Positions 21,752-31,216 of a stretch of 34,023 nucleotides of DNA are shown piece after piece. The first letter of the stretch is position 1, and the number at the start of each line of letters is the position of its first letter. The notes beneath the pieces were generated by a model. That model saw nothing but the letters and a program-made list of their open reading frames with translations, was not told where the DNA came from and searched no databases. Source of the stretch: Muribaculaceae bacterium (GTDB lineage: Bacteria; Bacteroidota; Bacteroidia; Bacteroidales; Muribaculaceae); contig JAFTDD010000054.1 in assembly GCA_017454355.1 (NCBI GenBank), forward strand, positions 1-34,023. The letters are read 5' to 3'. The translations under genes were made by a program, and so were the position numbers.

Positions 21752-22771
21752 ATGAACATAATCAAAACCTTAATCTTGCCGGTGTTAGTGATAGCGGCGG
21801 CAAGTTGCGGCGAGCAGCCGCTTCAGCAGGCCAAGCAACCCGTGAGAGTGGCGACTGAACTTCTCGGTGCCGCCACCACCGGCGCGGGCCGTTCCTATGT
21901 GGGTATCATCGAGGAGAACGAGGCCACCGCGGTGAGTTTCACCGGCATGGGCGTGGTCAAGCAGATGTTGGTTAACGAGGGACAGTATGTGTCGCGTGGC
22001 CAACTCATCGCCGTGATGGACGACACCCAGGCTCGCAATATGCTCGCCGGCGCCGAGGCTCAACTGGCCCAAGCGCAAGACGCACTGGAGCGTTACCGCA
22101 TGCTTCACGACAACGGCTCGCTGCCCGAGGTGCAATGGGTTGAAATTCAAAGCAAGGTGGCGCAAGCCGTCTCGCAGGTTGAGGTAGTCAAGAAGAACCT
22201 CGCGGACTGCCGCTTGACGGCTCCCGTGAGCGGTGTCGTGGGACGCAAAATGGTTGGAGCCGGCGAGACGGCAATGCCCGGCCAAGCCGTAGTCAGCATT
22301 CTTGATATCAGCACCGTCAAAGTCAAGGTGTCGCTGCCCGAGACCGAGGTGGCCGCCGTCACGGCTTCCACCCCCTCCACTATCAATGTTGAGGCCGCCG
22401 GCAAGATTGTCGCGGGCGGACGTATCGAGAAAGGGGTTCAGGCCGACGCCCTCACCCACACCTACGACGTGCGCATCACCGTCCACAACCCCGACCGCAA
22501 ACTGTTGCCCGGCATGGTGGCCGATGTCACGCTTGACACAGGCAAGGCCGGCGCGGCCCTGACGCTGCCGTTGACAGCAGTGCAACGTCGAGCCGGCGGC
22601 GAACTGTTTGTGTGGACCGTCGCGGTCGACAGCACCGCCCATCGCGCGCCAGTCAATATCGGCGCCACCATCGGCAACCGTGTCATCGTCGCCGGCGGCA
22701 TCAAGCAGGGCGACCGTGTCGTCACCGAGGGATACCAGAAACTGGGCGAAGGCTCCAAGGTAATCTATTGA
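21752..22771 (+). CDS. RND efflux periplasmic adaptor (membrane fusion protein) lipoprotein
   Basis: 339 residues from the ATG at 21752, which starts a lipoprotein signal ending AAASC (Cys19); longer readings run back into the LRR gene. The domain order is the HlyD/AcrA one: first half of a lipoyl/barrel-sandwich domain (VVKQMLVNEGQYVSRGQLIAVMDD without a break, about 70-93), alpha-hairpin (about 95-150, AEAQLAQAQDALERYRML), second half (TAPVSGVVG, about 165-173), beta-barrel and membrane-proximal parts to the end. The adaptor joins the inner-membrane pump to the outer-membrane channel. It is 7 bp upstream of the pump gene, so certainly one transcript. Substrates are unknown. Confidence 0.93.
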   Translation: MNIIKTLILPVLVIAAASCGEQPLQQAKQPVRVATELLGAATTGAGRSYVGIIEENEATAVSFTGMGVVKQMLVNEGQYVSRGQLIAVMDDTQARNMLAGAEAQLAQAQDALERYRMLHDNGSLPEVQWVEIQSKVAQAVSQVEVVKKNLADCRLTAPVSGVVGRKMVGAGETAMPGQAVVSILDISTVKVKVSLPETEVAAVTASTPSTINVEAAGKIVAGGRIEKGVQADALTHTYDVRITVHNPDRKLLPGMVADVTLDTGKAGAALTLPLTAVQRRAGGELFVWTVAVDSTAHRAPVNIGATIGNRVIVAGGIKQGDRVVTEGYQKLGEGSKVIY

Positions 22772-22778
22772 CGGCGCA

Positions 22779-25700
22779 ATGAAGACGAAAAAGGACAATT
22801 GGATTTTGTGGCCCCTGCGCAATTATCCAATCACGCTGCTGGTGTTGGGAGTGCTCTTTGCGCTCGGCATCTACGGCATGAGCGACATGCCCAAGGACGA
22901 GTTCCCGCAGTTTACCATCCGTCAGGGTGTTGTTGTTGCCGTCTATCCGGGTGCCACCGCCGAGGAGGTTGAGCAGCAGGTGGCCAAGCCGCTGGAGCGA
23001 TATTTGTTCACCTTTGGTGAGGTGAACCGCATCAAGACCACATCCACCTCTCAAAACGGTATGTGCATCGTCATGGTAAAGTTGGGCGACGATGTGAACA
23101 ACAAGGACGAGGTGTGGAGCAAAATCAAGCACGGTCTGGCCCTGTTCAAGCAGTCGCTGCCGCAGGGCGTGCTGGCCGTGGTGGCCAACGATGACTTCGG
23201 CAACACGTCGGCTCTGCTCATCGCTGTGGCGAGCCGCGACCGCAGTTACCGCGAGTTGCAGGACTATAGCGACCGCTTGAGCGACCGCCTGCGGCACATT
23301 CCATCGGTGGCCAACGTGCGCCAATACGGCGAGCAGAAGGAGCAAATCAGCCTCTACGTGGACCGCAACCGCCTGCAGGCCTACGGCATCGGCCAGCAGT
23401 CGCTTTTCGCCAAGTTGCAGATGCAGGGCCTCACAACAATGAGCGGAGCCGTCTCTGACGCCGACCAGCAGACTCCAATCCACATTGAGACCGGTGAGAA
23501 TAGTGTGGCCGAGGTGGAAAACCTGATTGTTTACAGCGATCCGGCTACCGCTAAGGTTGTCCGCGTGAGCGATGTGGCAAGGGTGGTGCGCGAGTATGAC
23601 ACCGACGACAGTTACATTGAGCAAGACGGCAGCCCATGCGTGCTGTTGTCGTTGGAGATGTCGCCAGGCAACAACATCGTGGCTTACGGACGCGAGGTGG
23701 ACAAGGTGCTCAACGACTTCCGCACCAATGAGATGCCCGCCGATGTGACAATCACCCGCATTGCCGACCAGCCCAAGGTGGTGGGGGAGAGCGTCAGTTC
23801 GTTCTTGCGCGACCTGTTGGTGTCGATGGCCGTCATTATCCTGGTGATGATGCTGCTCTTCCCGTTGCGCTCGGCCATTGTGGCGGCAATCACCATCCCG
23901 CTGAGCACATTTATATCGGTGGCGGTGATGTATGTGGTCGGCATTGAGTTGAATATCGTCACTCTCGCCGGCTTGATTGTGGTGTTGGGAATGATTGTTG
24001 ACAACTCGATTGTGGTTATCGATGGCTATTTGGAGTATGTGGGCAAGGGCCTCAAACCGGTTGATGCCGCCGTGAAGTCTGTCGCGCAGTATTTCATGCC
24101 GATGATGCTCGCCACAATCTGCATCTGTGCCATCTTCTTCCCGTTCCTGATTACGTTCAAGGGTGCCTTCCTCGACGCGTTGGAGGACTTCCCGTGGACC
24201 ATAACAATCAACCTGATGGTGTCGCTGTTGCTGGCTGTGGTGCTGATTCCGTTCTTGTGTGCCGCTATTATCAAGGTGCCCAAGGCAAAAAGCGGCAAGC
24301 AGTTCACCGACCGAGTCCAAGACGTCTACAACGTTGTACTGGATTGGACGTTCCGCCACCCGTGGCTCACTATGGCCGGCGGCGTGGCTCTGGTGATGCT
24401 CTCGTCGCTCATTGTTCCCACGTTGAAAATCCGCCTCTTCCCATACGCCGACCGCGACCAGTTTGCCGTAGAGGTGTTCTTGCCGGAGGGCAAGGGCATC
24501 GCCGAGACGCGTGTGGTCACCGACTCGGTGTGCCGCGCGCTGGCCGCCGACGAGCGCGTTACATCGCTCACCACCTTTGTGGGCTGCTCGTCGCCGCGCT
24601 TCCAGACCACCTATGCGCCACAGATGGCCGGACATAACTTCGCCCAACTCATCGTCAACACCGCCACGCAGCAGGCCACGCTTGACCTGCTGGCCGACTA
24701 CCAGCCGCGCTTGGCCGAGGCCTTCCCAAACGCTTACGTCCGCTTCAAACGGCTTGACTTCCTCGAGGTGCCCGAACTGGAATACCGCTTCTACGGCGAC
24801 AACATCGACTCACTGCACGTGGCCGCCGAACGGCTGATGGAGCGCATGAGGCCCATGCCCGAATTGGAATGGGTCCACACCGATTTCTTCGATCCCTATC
24901 CGATTATCAACGTCAAGTTAGACCCCGTGGCTTCGGCTCAACTGGGAATATCGCGTGCCGGCGCCGAGATGGCGTTGAGCACCGTCACGGGCGACCTGCG
25001 CGTGGGGCAGATCTGGGAAGGTGACTATGAGTTGCCGGTGGTCGTCAAAGACGACAGCGACATGACCGTCTCGGATGTCGAGAACTTGGGCGTTAGTTCA
25101 ACGGTGGCGACCATCTCGGCGGCGATGCATTCGGCAGTTGGCGGTAACCATATTGTGAGCAGCACCGTGCCGCTGCGTCAAGTGGCCACGGTGGAGCCGA
25201 TGTGGAGCGAGAACCGCATCATGCACCGCGGCGGCGAGCGCTGCATCACGGTCACGGCGCAGTTTGCCGCCGGCGTGTTCACCGCGCCCGTCGAGAAACG
25301 GATAGCCGAGATAATGCAGCAGGAAATCGAGTTGCCTGTGGGAGTGCGCGCCGAGGTGGGTGGCGAGATAGAGTATGGAGACGAGGCGTTGCCGCAAATC
25401 TTCTGGGGCATCGCTATCGCCATGGTTATCATTTTCTTCTTCCTGCTGTTCAATTTCAAGAAGTATGGCATCACAATCGTGTGTATGACCGCGCTGGGGC
25501 TCATGATGCCGGGCGCGCTCGTGGGCTTGGGCCTGATGGACCGCGCGTTGGGTCTGACGTCAATCTTCGGCCTTATTACGCTCATGGGCATTATTATGCG
25601 CAACGAGATCTTGATTTTTGAGCATGCCAACGACTTGATGGATGCCTTTGTGGCGGCTCATCCCGAGGCGAGCCGCGACGAGTATAATGCCGCCGTGAGG

Positions 25701-25907
25701 CGTGCCGCCCATGATGCCGGCCGCCGGCGCATGGTGCCCATTTTCCTCACCACAGCCACCACGGCCGTGGGCGTCGTGCCGATGATTATCGCCGCATCGT
25801 CATTCTGGATGCCGGTGGGTGTCACAATCTTTGCCGGTGGCATCGGCACGCTCGTCCTCGTGGTGACAGTGCTGCCGGTGGTCTATTGGAAGGTGAACTT
25901 GAAGTAA
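22779..25907 (+). CDS. RND efflux pump, inner-membrane transporter
   Basis: 1042 residues, the normal length for an AcrB-type trimeric proton-drug antiporter. TM1 is at about 16-35, a large porter domain follows, a TM block about 340-500 with LRDLLVSMAVIILVMMLL, a second porter domain, and a C-terminal TM block about 870-1040 ending VVTVLPVVYWKVNLK. The proton-relay region in TM4 reads GMIVDNSIVVIDGY, with Asp408 next to Asn where AcrB has two Asp residues; this single-Asp form suggests a divergent RND subgroup. The gene lies between adaptor and outer-membrane channel genes in a complete tripartite set. No regulator gene is adjacent, and the substrate range cannot be read from sequence. Confidence 0.95.
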   Translation: MKTKKDNWILWPLRNYPITLLVLGVLFALGIYGMSDMPKDEFPQFTIRQGVVVAVYPGATAEEVEQQVAKPLERYLFTFGEVNRIKTTSTSQNGMCIVMVKLGDDVNNKDEVWSKIKHGLALFKQSLPQGVLAVVANDDFGNTSALLIAVASRDRSYRELQDYSDRLSDRLRHIPSVANVRQYGEQKEQISLYVDRNRLQAYGIGQQSLFAKLQMQGLTTMSGAVSDADQQTPIHIETGENSVAEVENLIVYSDPATAKVVRVSDVARVVREYDTDDSYIEQDGSPCVLLSLEMSPGNNIVAYGREVDKVLNDFRTNEMPADVTITRIADQPKVVGESVSSFLRDLLVSMAVIILVMMLLFPLRSAIVAAITIPLSTFISVAVMYVVGIELNIVTLAGLIVVLGMIVDNSIVVIDGYLEYVGKGLKPVDAAVKSVAQYFMPMMLATICICAIFFPFLITFKGAFLDALEDFPWTITINLMVSLLLAVVLIPFLCAAIIKVPKAKSGKQFTDRVQDVYNVVLDWTFRHPWLTMAGGVALVMLSSLIVPTLKIRLFPYADRDQFAVEVFLPEGKGIAETRVVTDSVCRALAADERVTSLTTFVGCSSPRFQTTYAPQMAGHNFAQLIVNTATQQATLDLLADYQPRLAEAFPNAYVRFKRLDFLEVPELEYRFYGDNIDSLHVAAERLMERMRPMPELEWVHTDFFDPYPIINVKLDPVASAQLGISRAGAEMALSTVTGDLRVGQIWEGDYELPVVVKDDSDMTVSDVENLGVSSTVATISAAMHSAVGGNHIVSSTVPLRQVATVEPMWSENRIMHRGGERCITVTAQFAAGVFTAPVEKRIAEIMQQEIELPVGVRAEVGGEIEYGDEALPQIFWGIAIAMVIIFFFLLFNFKKYGITIVCMTALGLMMPGALVGLGLMDRALGLTSIFGLITLMGIIMRNEILIFEHANDLMDAFVAAHPEASRDEYNAAVRRAAHDAGRRRMVPIFLTTATTAVGVVPMIIAASSFWMPVGVTIFAGGIGTLVLVVTVLPVVYWKVNLK

Positions 25908-25917
25908 GGCCTCCCCC

Positions 25918-25981
25918 CTTAATCCCCCCTCCTGAAGAGAGGGGGAACTATAGTAATCTTTTTTTACGAGACTTCGTCTCG
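25918..25981. repeat. Two palindromes between the pump and channel genes
   Basis: CCCCCTC (25925-25931) pairs with GAGGGGG (25939-25945), and after a T-run CGAGAC-TTC-GTCTCG (25967-25981) forms a second hairpin. The first resembles the unit read in frame in the GSCFA gene. A hairpin plus T-run here could weaken expression of the channel relative to the pump. Confidence 0.75.
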
Positions 25982-26006
25982 CAATACACAACCAAGAGTG
26001 TTGAAG

Positions 26007-27344
26007 ATGAGATATAATTTTTTGTTTTTATTGATAGCGGTGGCGGCGGTTGCCTATGGCCGGCCGGCCTATACGCTCGAGCAGTTGCGCGACTCGGCGC
26101 TGACGGGCAACAACGCTATGCGTAGTGCTCGCCACGATATCGCCTCGGCAGCCGAGCAGCGCCGCGAGGCTTTCACCAACTATTTCCCGACGGTGAGCGC
26201 AACGGGCCTCTCGTTTGCCGCAACCCAGGGAATGATGCAGATGGATATTAATCCGGGCGAGATGTTGCCGGCTTCGCTTGTCGGAGTGCTTGCCCAGTCG
26301 ATGCCCGCCGAGGCGCTTGCCGGCCTTGCCACACCCATCGGCGTGTCGATGATGAAGCATGGCACATTGGCCGGTGTGAGCGCCGTCCAACCGGTGTTTG
26401 CCGGCGGTCGCATCGTCAACGGTAATCGCTTGGCGCGCCTTGGCGAGGACGTGTCGCAACTGCGACTGGAACTGTCGACCAATGATGTGTTGCGCACCAC
26501 CGAGCAGTATTACTGGCAACTGGTGACCATGCGGGAGAAACTGCGCACCCTTGACGCCGTCGCGGCCCTGCTCGATGGCTTGAACAAAGACGTGACGGTG
26601 GCCGTGAACGCCGGCGTGACGTTGCGCAACGACCTGCTGCAAGTGCAACTGCGCCAAAATGATATCGAGAGTCAACGCCTCAAACTGCTCAACGGGCAGG
26701 CCGTCGTCAAGATGCTGCTCGCCCAGCATTGCGCCCTGAGCGACACCGCCTTTGACATCGTGGCTGCTCCCGACTTCAACCCGTCGCTGCCCCCACGTCC
26801 CGACCATGGCCAAGCCCTGCTCGCCACGCCGGAATACCGCCTGCTCGACAAGCAAGTGGAGGCGGCAGTATTGCAGACCAAGATGGAACGCGGCAAGGCG
26901 ATGCCAACCGTGTCGGTGGGCGTGGGTTACAACTACCACAACCTGTTGGGAAAAGGCACCTCTTTCGGGATGGCGTTTGCCACGGTGAGCGTGCCCATCA
27001 CCGACTGGTGGGGCACAAGCCATGCCGTCAAGCGCAAGCGACTGGAGGAGGTCAAGGCTCGTGACCAACTGGCCGACAACAGCGAGTTGCTAACCATCAA
27101 AATGCAGAGCGCGTGGAACAGCGTGATGGAGGCTCGCGACCAACTCTCGTTAGCCGCCCGCGGCATCGAGCAAGCCGAGGAAAACCTGCGCATCAACCGC
27201 GACCACTACCGCGCCGGCGTCTCCCGCATGAGCGACCTGCTCGAGGCTCAATTGCTCTACCAGCAAGCCCTCGACCGCCGTGCCGACGCCCTGGCCACCT
27301 ACCACAACAGTTGCCTCGAGTACCGCCTCGCCACCGCCCAGTAA
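26007..27344 (+). CDS. TolC-family outer-membrane efflux channel
   Basis: 445 residues from the ATG at 26007, with a signal peptide of about 18 residues (MRYNFLFLLIAVAAVAYG). Two homologous halves, each with long amphipathic helices, follow the OEP pattern: YTLEQLRDSALTGNNAMRSA near the start, RLARLGEDVSQLRLEL in the middle, and TFQ-equivalent helices (QSAWNSVMEARDQLSLAARG) and AGVSRMSDLLEAQLLYQQAL at the end. It should trimerise into the outer-membrane and periplasmic tunnel for the pump encoded upstream. The 99-bp gap to the pump gene is filled by two palindromes. I see no terminator after it before the transketolase promoter. Confidence 0.92.
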   Translation: MRYNFLFLLIAVAAVAYGRPAYTLEQLRDSALTGNNAMRSARHDIASAAEQRREAFTNYFPTVSATGLSFAATQGMMQMDINPGEMLPASLVGVLAQSMPAEALAGLATPIGVSMMKHGTLAGVSAVQPVFAGGRIVNGNRLARLGEDVSQLRLELSTNDVLRTTEQYYWQLVTMREKLRTLDAVAALLDGLNKDVTVAVNAGVTLRNDLLQVQLRQNDIESQRLKLLNGQAVVKMLLAQHCALSDTAFDIVAAPDFNPSLPPRPDHGQALLATPEYRLLDKQVEAAVLQTKMERGKAMPTVSVGVGYNYHNLLGKGTSFGMAFATVSVPITDWWGTSHAVKRKRLEEVKARDQLADNSELLTIKMQSAWNSVMEARDQLSLAARGIEQAEENLRINRDHYRAGVSRMSDLLEAQLLYQQALDRRADALATYHNSCLEYRLATAQ

Positions 27345-27384
27345 CAAAACGTGACTTACTTTTTACGTCAACAAGGAGCAATCA

Positions 27385-27416
27385 TTTGCAGATGTCAGGA
27401 ATTTTGACTAAATTTG
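27385..27416 (+). promoter_or_regulatory. Bacteroidetes-type promoter of transketolase
   Basis: TTTG (27385-27388), 20 bp, TAAATTTG (27409-27416); start near 27423, leader about 35 nt. Confidence 0.78.
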
Positions 27417-27457
27417 TTGCCTCAAACGAATTATCATCCATTAAAAGACTATAACCT

Positions 27458-29488
27458 ATGAAGATTGACAGTAAACTGATGACTCGCGCCGCCGATAACA
27501 TTCGCATTTTGGCGGCCTCGATGGTCGAGAAAGCCAAGAGCGGTCACCCTGGCGGTGCTATGGGTGGTGCCGACTACGTTAACGTGCTATATTCCAAGTT
27601 CCTCGTTCACGACCCGGACGATGGCAAGTGGTTCGCGCGCGACCGCTTTTTCCTCGACCCCGGCCACATGTCGCCGATGTTGTATGCCGTGCTGCATCTC
27701 ACCGGCAAATATACGGTTGAGGACCTGCAGGCGTTCCGCTCGTGGGGTAGCATCACTCCGGGGCACCCGGAGGTAGACCCTGAGCATGGTGTGGAGAACA
27801 CCAGCGGCCCCCTCGGCCAAGGCCATGTGATGGCCGTTGGCGCAGCCATCGCCGAGCGGTTTATCGTTGAACGCTTTGGTGATGTGTGGGCCCATAAGAC
27901 CTACGCCTTTATCAGCGACGGCGGTGTGCAGGAGGGTATCTCGCAGGAGGCTGCCCGCATCGCCGGCTACCTCGGCCTGAGCAACCTCATCATGTTCTAC
28001 GACAGCAACCGCGTGCAACTCTCCACCGACTGCGATGCCGTTACTGTGGAGGACGCGGCCGCCAAATACCGCGCCTTCGGCTGGCGTGTGATCGAGGTGG
28101 ACGGCACCGACCCGCAGGCTCTGGCCGACGCTTTGCAGCAGGCGCAGAGTGAGCAAGACAAGCCGGTGCTTATCCTCGGTCACACTGTGATGGGTCGCGG
28201 TGCCGTCACCGAGGCCGGCGATAACTTTGAGGGCAAGTGCAGCACCCACGGCAACCCGCTGAGCAAGAGCGGCGCCAGTTACGACCGCACCATTGAACAC
28301 CTGGGCGGCGACCTCAACAACGTGTGGGCGACCTTCCCCGAGGTGGAGAAACTCTACGCCGAGCGGGCCGCGGAGTTGCGAGCCATTGTGGCCGAGCGTA
28401 AGGCTGCCCAAAAGGCTTGGGCTGACGCCAATCCCGAGCAAGCCGCCGAACTCTGCCGCTACATCGCCGGTGAGGCACCCAAGGTGGACTGGGAAGGTAT
28501 TCAGCAGAAGCCCGGCTGCGCCACGCGTGCCGCCAGCGCCACAGTGCTCAAGGCACTGGCCGAGCAGGTGGGCAACATGATCGTCAGCAGCGCCGACCTC
28601 GCCAATAGCGACAAGACCGACGGTTTTCTCAAGGTGGCCGGTGCCTTCACCCGCCACAACTTCAAGGGTGCGTTCCTCAATGCCGGCGTCAGCGAACTCG
28701 CCATGGCCGCCATCATCAACGGTATGGCACTGCACGGCGGCGTGATCGCCGCATGCGGCACCTTCTTCGTCTTCAGCGACTACATCAAGCCGGCGGCACG
28801 CCTCTCGGCACTGATGGAACTGCCGGTGAAGTTCATTTGGACTCACGACGCGTTCCGGGTGGGTGAGGATGGTCCCACCCATGAGCCGGTGGAGCAGGAG
28901 GCGCAAATCCGCCTGATGGAGGAACTCAAGAACCACCACGGCCGCAATAGTATGCTCGTGTTGCGTCCCGCTGACGCCGCCGAGACAACCGTGGCGTGGA
29001 AGATGGCGATGGAGAATACATTGACTCCCACCGCACTCATCCTCTCTCGCCAGGACATCCCCGAACTGCCCAGCGCGAGCGGCAACCGTTACCGCGACGC
29101 GTTGCAGGCCGAGCGCGGCGGTTATATTATTAATAAGGTGGAGAAGCCAGATATTGTCCTGGTGGGTAACGGCTCGGAGGTGTCGACCCTGGTTGAGGCC
29201 GCCGCTATCATCGCCGCCAAGGGCATAAAGGCCCAAGTGGTGAGTGTGCCGTCAATCGGACTGTTCCTTGATCAAGACGAGGCTTACCGCAACGAGGTCA
29301 TTCCGCAGGGCGTACCTGCCTTCGGTCTGACGGCCGGACTGCCCAGCACACTGCGTCGCGTGGTGCCCGTGGGCCGCATTTTCGGCCTCGACCACTTCGG
29401 TGCTTCGGCACCCTACAAGGTGCTCGACCGTGAGTTCGGTTTTACGCCCGAAAATATCGCTTTGGAGATAGAAAAATCGCTTAAATGA
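27458..29488 (+). CDS. tkt: Transketolase
   Basis: 676 residues, full length for a thiamine-diphosphate transketolase, which moves two-carbon ketol units between sugar phosphates in the non-oxidative pentose phosphate pathway. The N-terminal domain has SGHPGGAMGGADY (28-40), PGHPE (101-105) and the ThDP/metal motif SDGGVQEG-x23-N (about 153-184), a variant of the usual GDG. The central pyrimidine-binding domain carries the transketolase signature THDAFRVGEDGPTHEPVEQ. The C-terminal regulatory domain ends with FGASAPYKVLDREFGFTPE. It is cytoplasmic, monocistronic as far as can be seen, with its own promoter. Confidence 0.97.
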   Translation: MKIDSKLMTRAADNIRILAASMVEKAKSGHPGGAMGGADYVNVLYSKFLVHDPDDGKWFARDRFFLDPGHMSPMLYAVLHLTGKYTVEDLQAFRSWGSITPGHPEVDPEHGVENTSGPLGQGHVMAVGAAIAERFIVERFGDVWAHKTYAFISDGGVQEGISQEAARIAGYLGLSNLIMFYDSNRVQLSTDCDAVTVEDAAAKYRAFGWRVIEVDGTDPQALADALQQAQSEQDKPVLILGHTVMGRGAVTEAGDNFEGKCSTHGNPLSKSGASYDRTIEHLGGDLNNVWATFPEVEKLYAERAAELRAIVAERKAAQKAWADANPEQAAELCRYIAGEAPKVDWEGIQQKPGCATRAASATVLKALAEQVGNMIVSSADLANSDKTDGFLKVAGAFTRHNFKGAFLNAGVSELAMAAIINGMALHGGVIAACGTFFVFSDYIKPAARLSALMELPVKFIWTHDAFRVGEDGPTHEPVEQEAQIRLMEELKNHHGRNSMLVLRPADAAETTVAWKMAMENTLTPTALILSRQDIPELPSASGNRYRDALQAERGGYIINKVEKPDIVLVGNGSEVSTLVEAAAIIAAKGIKAQVVSVPSIGLFLDQDEAYRNEVIPQGVPAFGLTAGLPSTLRRVVPVGRIFGLDHFGASAPYKVLDREFGFTPENIALEIEKSLK

Positions 29489-29527
29489 AGATTTTTTTCA
29501 CAAAAAAGTGATTTTTTTCTTGACATA

Positions 29528-29560
29528 TTGCTGCCAATTGAAAAAAAAGGCTTATATTTG
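29528..29560 (+). promoter_or_regulatory. Promoter of the OmpA-family gene
   Basis: TATATTTG (29553-29560) is a good -7 box; the nearest plausible -33 TTG (29528-29530) is 22 bp away, slightly long. The leader would be about 60 nt and AU-rich. A T-rich stretch with a small CAC/GTG hairpin just before it (29498-29518) may end the transketolase transcript. Confidence 0.65.
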
Positions 29561-29626
29561 CACAATATTTTGCGTATAGACTAATAAATTTATTGTTTAA
29601 CAGATAGTAATTCAAAGCTTAAGTCT

Positions 29627-30940
29627 ATGAAGAAAATTACTTTGTTGGCACTTTCGAGTGCTTTGTTCATGGCTCCTGCTGCTGTTAACGCTCAGGAGAC
29701 GACTTATGTCGAGGATCCGGCTCAGGGTTACTTGCAGAGCAGCTTCCGCAGCAATTGGTTCGTTGAGGCCGAGGGCGGCGTTGGCGTGATGTTCAGCAAG
29801 TGGGACAGCGAGGCCAAGTTCGGCGACCGCATCGGTGCTAAGGCTAACCTCAACATTGGTAAGTGGTTCTCGCCGGCCATCGGTCTTCGTATCGGTGCTG
29901 ACTTGACCCAAGAGAAGGGTGCTACCGCTGCTAGTCAGCTCAGTCTGAGCAATCGCCCCTACAGCAAGTTGCTCACCGCTTTCGGTGCTCAGGATTATCC
30001 TCTGCACGAGAACGGCTACTTCAGCCAGAAGTTCTGGAACCTCGGTTTCAAGGGTGATGTTATGCTCAACCTGACCAACCTTATCGGTGGCTATCGCCCC
30101 GGTCGTTGCTTCGACTTGAGCATCTACGCCGGTGCCGGTTTGAACTGGATTCTCGAGCGTAAGATTACGAGTGCCGCTCCCACCAACAGTTGGCAGTATG
30201 ACGGCAAGGGTTACAAGAAGGTTCGCGACAGCCGTAACTTCGGTCTCCGCGCCGGTTTGCTCGGTGAGATTCGCTTCACCAAGCGCTTCAGCGGTCTCGT
30301 TGATCTCCGTTGGGAGACCAACCAGAAGTTTGTTGACGGTGGTGGCGTGCGGGGCTGGTTCCACAACGCCGGCATCCTGCTCGGTCTCCGTTACAACTTT
30401 GGCAAGCTCGGCTACGGCGTGCCCGTGGTGCCCAGCTGCCCGAAGTACAAGTACACCGACGCCGAGGGTGACGCTCTCGTCCAGAGCCTTGAGCAGGCCA
30501 ACCGCAAGATTGCTGACCTCGAGGGCCAGCTGCGCAACTGCTTGAAGGATCTCGCCGACTGCCGCGCCAACAAGCCCGGCCCCGGCCCGACCCCCGGCCC
30601 AGTCGCCAGCAGTGACGCTCCTCTGGCCACGATCTACTATCAGATCGGCCGCTCGGAGATCGCCGGCATCCAGAAGGACGTGCTCAACGCCGTCGCTGGT
30701 GTGATGCAGAGCGAGAACAACAACTACGTGCTCACCGGTTGGGCTGACAACTACACCGGCAACGACAAGATCAACACCAAGCTCCGCAAGGACCGCGTGG
30801 CTGGCGTGAAGAAGGCTCTCGTTGCTAAGGGTATCGCCGACAGCCGTCTCGACACTCAAATCAACGATGGCAACCTCACCAACTTCGGTGCCAAGTGTGC
30901 CTCGCTCGACCGTGCCGTGACCATCGTCCGCGCTAAGTAA
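29627..30940 (+). CDS. OmpA-family outer-membrane protein
   Basis: 437 residues. A signal peptide (about 1-22) leads to a beta-barrel-like region (about 30-280) with alternating aromatic/polar strands such as NWFVEAEGGVGVMFSKW. A short coiled coil follows (about 280-312, LEQANRKIADLEGQLRN), then a Pro/Gly linker (GPGPTPGP, about 316-325) and a C-terminal OmpA-like peptidoglycan-binding domain (about 333-437) with the helix LRKDRVAGVKKALVAKG. This layout matches the abundant Bacteroidales OmpA proteins that tie the outer membrane to the wall. Codon use is markedly biased toward GCT, GGT and CTC compared with neighbours, a sign of strong expression. Own promoter and a strong terminator frame it. 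Confidence 0.9.
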   Translation: MKKITLLALSSALFMAPAAVNAQETTYVEDPAQGYLQSSFRSNWFVEAEGGVGVMFSKWDSEAKFGDRIGAKANLNIGKWFSPAIGLRIGADLTQEKGATAASQLSLSNRPYSKLLTAFGAQDYPLHENGYFSQKFWNLGFKGDVMLNLTNLIGGYRPGRCFDLSIYAGAGLNWILERKITSAAPTNSWQYDGKGYKKVRDSRNFGLRAGLLGEIRFTKRFSGLVDLRWETNQKFVDGGGVRGWFHNAGILLGLRYNFGKLGYGVPVVPSCPKYKYTDAEGDALVQSLEQANRKIADLEGQLRNCLKDLADCRANKPGPGPTPGPVASSDAPLATIYYQIGRSEIAGIQKDVLNAVAGVMQSENNNYVLTGWADNYTGNDKINTKLRKDRVAGVKKALVAKGIADSRLDTQINDGNLTNFGAKCASLDRAVTIVRAK

Positions 30941-30975
30941 TCAGACCTACAAATTTAGCACAATAGGCTAATTAC

Positions 30976-31010
30976 GAGCCTCGCCCCTCAAGCAGGGACG
31001 AGGCTCTTTT
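30976..31010 (+). terminator. Intrinsic terminator of the OmpA-family gene
   Basis: GAGCCTCG (30976-30983) pairs with CGAGGCTC (30999-31006), with an inner CCCT/AGGG pairing, followed by TTTT and a further T-rich stretch. Confidence 0.88.
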
Positions 31011-31079
31011 CTTTGTGATTATCCATTCAACATTATGTATTCTGATTTTTTTTAACTACCTTTGCATCATCAAACGTTG

Positions 31080-31203
31080 AGATGTTGAGGGTTGAGGGGT
31101 TTAGCCAATCGCGATAGCGATTGGGAATAAATCCATTATCCCCGAGCGCGTTAGCGCGAGGCTCAACCTCTCAACCCTCAACCTCTCAACCCTCAACCTC
31201 TAA
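31080..31203. repeat. Repeat block before the glycosyltransferase gene
   Basis: A GGTTGAG-type heptamer run (31080-31100) faces an array of 15-mers, CTCAACCTCTCAACC, 2.6 copies at 31162-31200, in inverted orientation. Between them lie CCAATCGC-GATA-GCGATTGG (31106-31125) and a GCGCG-TTA-GCGCG palindrome (about 31146-31158). A TACCTTTG -7 box at 31057-31064 precedes the block but lacks a clear -33 element. The array ends 14-17 bp before the ATG. Confidence 0.82.
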
Positions 31204-31216
31204 GCGTTATAAGACC

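Noticed and set aside
22722-24647. 641-codon open frame on the minus strand opposite the RND pump gene
   Set aside because: It is antisense to a full-length, motif-complete pump and has the low-complexity His/Gln/Arg composition of a shadow frame in GC-rich DNA; no promoter or domain is visible.
27587-29236. 549-codon open frame opposite transketolase
   Set aside because: The plus strand encodes an intact transketolase; the antisense product shows no recognisable fold and mirrors codon bias.
31121-31216. N-terminal extension of the glycosyltransferase
   Set aside because: The extra 32 residues come from translation of the repeat block (STSQPSTSQ); the GT-A fold begins at MPGFSVIIP.
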